Source: an uncultured Hippea sp.
GTDB lineage: Bacteria > Campylobacterota_A > Desulfurellia > JAADFJ01
NCBI GenBank assembly: GCA_913009315.1
Contig: CAJVZA010000036.1
Span: forward strand, 1-19,115
DNA length: 19,115 nucleotides
Reading direction: 5' to 3'
Part shown: in pieces, positions 17,087-19,115 of the stretch
Layout of the letters: every line of letters begins with the position of its first letter
How positions within the stretch are numbered: position 1 is the first letter of the stretch
Made by a program: the position numbers and the translations under genes
The notes under the pieces: generated by a model
Told to the model about the DNA's origin: nothing
What the model saw: the letters and a program-made list of their open reading frames with translations, nothing else
The model's database searches: none

Positions 17087-17420
17087 TAATCATTTCAACA
17101 CTTTGTCTTCAGCACAGCAAGTTGATCTGTATCAACTATTGTATGCGATTCAGGATTCTCCTTTGTTATCATCAAAACAGTCTTTATGTTTCCGCAACCG
17201 TCTTCCACTCCGAAGCGACGTTACCTTTTCCTTTTTATTTATCTCTTTTTTTAGATAGAAAATAAAGGAATAGTCTTATAGCGTCCTCCGCCTGTTTTCT
17301 ATAATAATTCTTGTTTCCCTTAATTATTTTTTGCAATTAACAAACATACTGTCAATATGCAAATTACGACATATTATGCTTATTAAAATAAGGGCTAAAG
17401 CTGCAATATGATTTTGGCTC
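17087..17420. other. Intergenic stretch after the tRNA genes
   Basis: No gene is supported here. Plus-strand frames starting inside the tRNAs run to about 17260 but have no ribosome-binding site and recognisable tRNA sequence at their start. An A/T-only hairpin (AATAATT at 17303-17309, AATTATT at 17322-17328, then TTTT) could end the tRNA transcript, but weakly. T-rich runs near 17220-17260 are the only other notable content. Confidence 0.4.
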
Positions 17421-17456
17421 TTGACATCCAACAGTATCTCATGCTAAAAGTATAAT
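17421..17456 (+). promoter_or_regulatory. Candidate promoter of the interrupted ORF
   Basis: A perfect TTGACA at 17421-17426 is followed by TAAAAG at 17445-17450 (18-bp spacer) and by TATAAT at 17451-17456 (24 bp, too long for the standard pair). The region lies about 30-60 bp before an AGGAG-led ATG at 17486. One workable -10 is probable; which one is unclear. Confidence 0.4.
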
Positions 17457-17485
17457 ATATGTATAAAAAACAATGTTAGGAGCTC

Positions 17486-17572
17486 ATGATAGAAATTATA
17501 TCGCAATACATTGACCGATTATTGTGCTGGTTGAAAGAACCAGGCTACTTATATTTCCCAACTTCCCCCTAA
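17486..17572 (+). pseudogene. 5' end of a gene cut by the insertion sequence
   Basis: An ATG at 17486 with a clean AGGAG (17478-17482) opens a frame of 23 native codons (begins MIEIISQYIDRLLCWLKEPG) that runs into the left end of the IS and stops five codons later at 17570-17572. With an upstream promoter-like pair this looks like the start of a real small gene disrupted by the element. Its remainder after the IS right end is unclear: one frame beyond 19049 stays open for 17 codons, but no join can be proven. No family is recognised. Confidence 0.4.
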
Positions 17573-17585
17573 CTTTTATACACTA
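17555..17585. repeat. Left terminal inverted repeat of the IS
   Basis: A 31-bp end that matches the right end in 26 positions. The outer 14 bp (TTCCCAACTTCCCC) and the inner 12 bp (TTTTATACACTA) are identical, with five differing bases between. The element proper may begin at CCC (17557), with TT as flank. No target-site duplication is visible next to it. Confidence 0.9.
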
Positions 17586-17617
17586 CTAAAAAAACCTTTA
17601 AAATTCAACATTTTTTC

Positions 17618-17646
17618 TTGACATTTTTCGTACTGTAGTGTATATT
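17618..17646 (+). promoter_or_regulatory. Transposase promoter with overlapping operator dyad
   Basis: TTGACA (17618-17623), a 17-bp spacer and TATATT (17641-17646) form a near-perfect sigma70 promoter. The -10 is embedded in the perfect dyad TAGTGTATA-TTT-TATACACTA (17636-17656). The predicted start (about 17653) is a few bases before the ATG at 17656 and no ribosome-binding site exists, so the mRNA would be leaderless or nearly so. Confidence 0.75.
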
Positions 17647-17655
17647 TTATACACT

Positions 17656-19029
17656 ATGGCATTCATTAGAAAGATTAAAAAGAAAAATGCTGTTTATCTC
17701 GCTGAAGTTGAAAGTTATCGGGAAAATGGCAAAGTTAAACAAAAGGTCCTGCGTTATATCGGCAAAGAAGTAAATGGAGAAGTTGTCAGAAAGATTGCTA
17801 CTTCCGATATCGAAGTTGAAACCGTGAAACAATATCTGGATTATAAAACTCTGCATGATCTTGCCGGTCAGCTTGAAATGACAGAATTATTCGGAGATGC
17901 ATCTAAATATATTTTATTGCTGGTTTATACTCAAATTATTGCAAGAAAATCTCTTTACAAACTCCCTGAACATATAGAAAACACTGTATTGAAAGAACTG
18001 CTGTCTATTGATAAATTGGCAGACAAACATCTGTATGAAGCATTGGATAAGTTGGAAGAGATGGATTTCAGTGTTATTGAGCAGAGACTTTTTAAAAAGT
18101 TAAGTGCAGGAAAACAAGAAAAGACAGCCCTTGTTTTAGACATAACAGATACATACTTTTCCGGCAGTCAGGCAGAATGGAAATCAAGAAAAGGAAAAGA
18201 TGGCAAATACGGCAAATTAATTCAGATAGCTCTTGCAGTGACCAAAGAAGAAGGATTTCCTATACTGCATAATGTCTATGAAGGCAATGTAAGTGATATA
18301 AAGATATTCCAGGATATGATTACAAGTGTTAGATTACAGGATTTTGATGTAATAGTTTTAGACAGAGGTATGATCAGTTATGAAAGTCTAAATGATTTGA
18401 CGATGTTAGGACAGAAAGTAATAACCGGATTAAGGCTCAATAGAAAACTAAAAGCAGAATACTTAGATAGGATAGACAGGAATGACATTTTTAATCCTGC
18501 TAATCTTGTACCTTTAAAAAATACAAAAGTTTTCATAAAATCTTTTCAATTCAAAGACGGTACATTAATAGTAGTCTATAACCCATCAATAGAGATATCT
18601 AAAAGAATGGGTGCAATAAATAAAGATAAATTTGATATTAAAAAAGCTAAATATTATGGTTATTCGCTGATATATCATACTACTGATATGTTAGATGAAA
18701 ATGTTGTCAGAGAATATTATGAAAAAGATATAGTAGAAAAAGCATTTAAAGAACTAAAAAGTTCAATAAATCTTCATCCGGTAAGAAAGTATCTGTTAAC
18801 AAGAGTAAAAGCACATATAAAAATATGCTATTTAGCATATGTATTGCTATCATCTTTACAATACAAACTGAAACCCAGGAACATATCGGCTGTATATGCA
18901 TTGGAGAAATTACAACCTGCATATAAAGTTGAGTTAAAATCAAACAAAGAACATTTTAAATGGTCAAAAATTGTTACTTTAACAAATGAGCAGAAAACTA
19001 TTTTGAAACTATTAGGATGTAGTGTATAA
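17656..19029 (+). CDS. IS1634-like family DDE transposase
   Basis: A 457-aa transposase that cuts and joins the element's ends. N-terminal residues 1-45 (AFIRKIKKKNAVYLAEVESYR, then VLRYIGKE) are the typical IS1634-type DNA-binding opening. The catalytic triad is Asp162 (LDITDTY), Asp236 (VIVLDRGMISYESL) and Glu361 in the IS4 signature, where Tyr354, Lys357, Glu361 and Lys368 keep the Y-2-R-3-E-6-K spacing with Arg replaced by Lys. The length is normal and there is no frameshift. ATG 17656 is preferred over an in-frame GTG at 17638 because the promoter's -10 lies between them; there is no Shine-Dalgarno sequence. The final codons (CSV and stop) are made from the right terminal repeat. Confidence 0.93.
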   Translation: MAFIRKIKKKNAVYLAEVESYRENGKVKQKVLRYIGKEVNGEVVRKIATSDIEVETVKQYLDYKTLHDLAGQLEMTELFGDASKYILLLVYTQIIARKSLYKLPEHIENTVLKELLSIDKLADKHLYEALDKLEEMDFSVIEQRLFKKLSAGKQEKTALVLDITDTYFSGSQAEWKSRKGKDGKYGKLIQIALAVTKEEGFPILHNVYEGNVSDIKIFQDMITSVRLQDFDVIVLDRGMISYESLNDLTMLGQKVITGLRLNRKLKAEYLDRIDRNDIFNPANLVPLKNTKVFIKSFQFKDGTLIVVYNPSIEISKRMGAINKDKFDIKKAKYYGYSLIYHTTDMLDENVVREYYEKDIVEKAFKELKSSINLHPVRKYLLTRVKAHIKICYLAYVLLSSLQYKLKPRNISAVYALEKLQPAYKVELKSNKEHFKWSKIVTLTNEQKTILKLLGCSV

Positions 19030-19050
19030 AATGGGAGGGGAAGTTGGGAA
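19020..19050. repeat. Right terminal inverted repeat of the IS
   Basis: The complement of this 31-bp end matches the left end in 26 positions (outer 14 and inner 12 identical). It overlaps the last codons of the transposase gene. DNA beyond it (19051-19115) is AT-rich, with one short open frame from 19049 to about 19102 that may be the displaced tail of the interrupted ORF. Confidence 0.9.
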
Positions 19051-19115
19051 TCTAAAGACTCTGTTTGAAAGAATAAAGTGTAAAATACCTGTAAGACTTT
19101 AATATGGAAAACCGC

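Larger units (their letters stand above)
17555..19050 (+). mobile_element. Complete IS1634-like insertion sequence
   Basis: About 1,496 bp bounded by 31-bp imperfect terminal inverted repeats and carrying one intact transposase gene. The transposase type, the single ORF and the size fit the IS1634 family (IS4-related DDE group). The transposase's last codons lie inside the right repeat. Intactness suggests a recent arrival. No direct repeat of target DNA is seen (left flank TACTTATAT, right flank TCTAAAGAC), which is unusual for the family, whose members normally leave short duplications, and hints at later rearrangement of one side. Confidence 0.88.

Noticed and set aside
17011-17265. Plus-strand ORFs starting inside the second tRNA-Ser
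   Set aside because: Their first codons are tRNA sequence, there is no ribosome-binding site and no recognisable protein.

Overview
The window is an AT-rich bacterial chromosome segment that is mostly housekeeping DNA. A Gram-negative, deltaproteobacterial-grade (or similarly deep-branching) organism fits best. The reasons are an Aquifex-type aconitase, a HflK/HflC pair, a Helicobacter-type phosphatidylserine decarboxylase, a two-subunit glycyl-tRNA synthetase, CCA-encoding tRNA genes and a Geobacter-like short type IV pilin. The sequence alone does not allow a firm taxonomic call.

Layout. (1) Positions 1-610 are an intergenic repeat field: REP-like palindromic units, including a perfect 37-bp tandem duplication, followed by a full-consensus sigma70 promoter (443-471). 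(2) Positions 617-844 encode a 75-aa type IV pilin of the short PilA-N kind, with its own terminator at 1021-1058. (3) After about 400 bp without a gene comes a YdfG-type short-chain dehydrogenase (1462-2223). (4) On the minus strand, transcribed leftward, lie ftsY, hflK, hflC and then aconitase. ftsY, hflK and hflC are tightly packed; aconitase probably also has its own promoter. (5) Positions 7298-7800 are an intergenic region rich in inverted repeats. (6) A leftward RRM RNA-binding protein gene and a rightward psd gene diverge from promoters whose -35 boxes overlap. (7) From about 9325 to 17086 runs a compact rightward gene train: a 27-codon ORF, rhomboid protease, glyQ, glyS, guaB, a PLD-family nuclease with a C-terminal OB-like domain, a stand-alone ThiD2, serS and two tRNA-Ser genes (GCU and UGA). 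Junctions are overlaps or short gaps, so this is probably one long transcription unit centred on translation and nucleotide supply. (8) Positions 17555-19050 are a complete IS1634-like insertion sequence that cuts a short ORF with its own ribosome-binding site.

The standout observations are the short pilin, whose aromatic residues fall at the same mature positions as in Geobacter PilA; the IS architecture, in which the inner 12 bp of both terminal repeats recurs exactly over the transposase promoter, itself placed to give a nearly leaderless mRNA; the overlapping divergent promoters and structured 5' UTR of the RRM gene; and the serS/tRNA-Ser cluster. I found no CRISPR array, defence island or clearly new multi-gene system.
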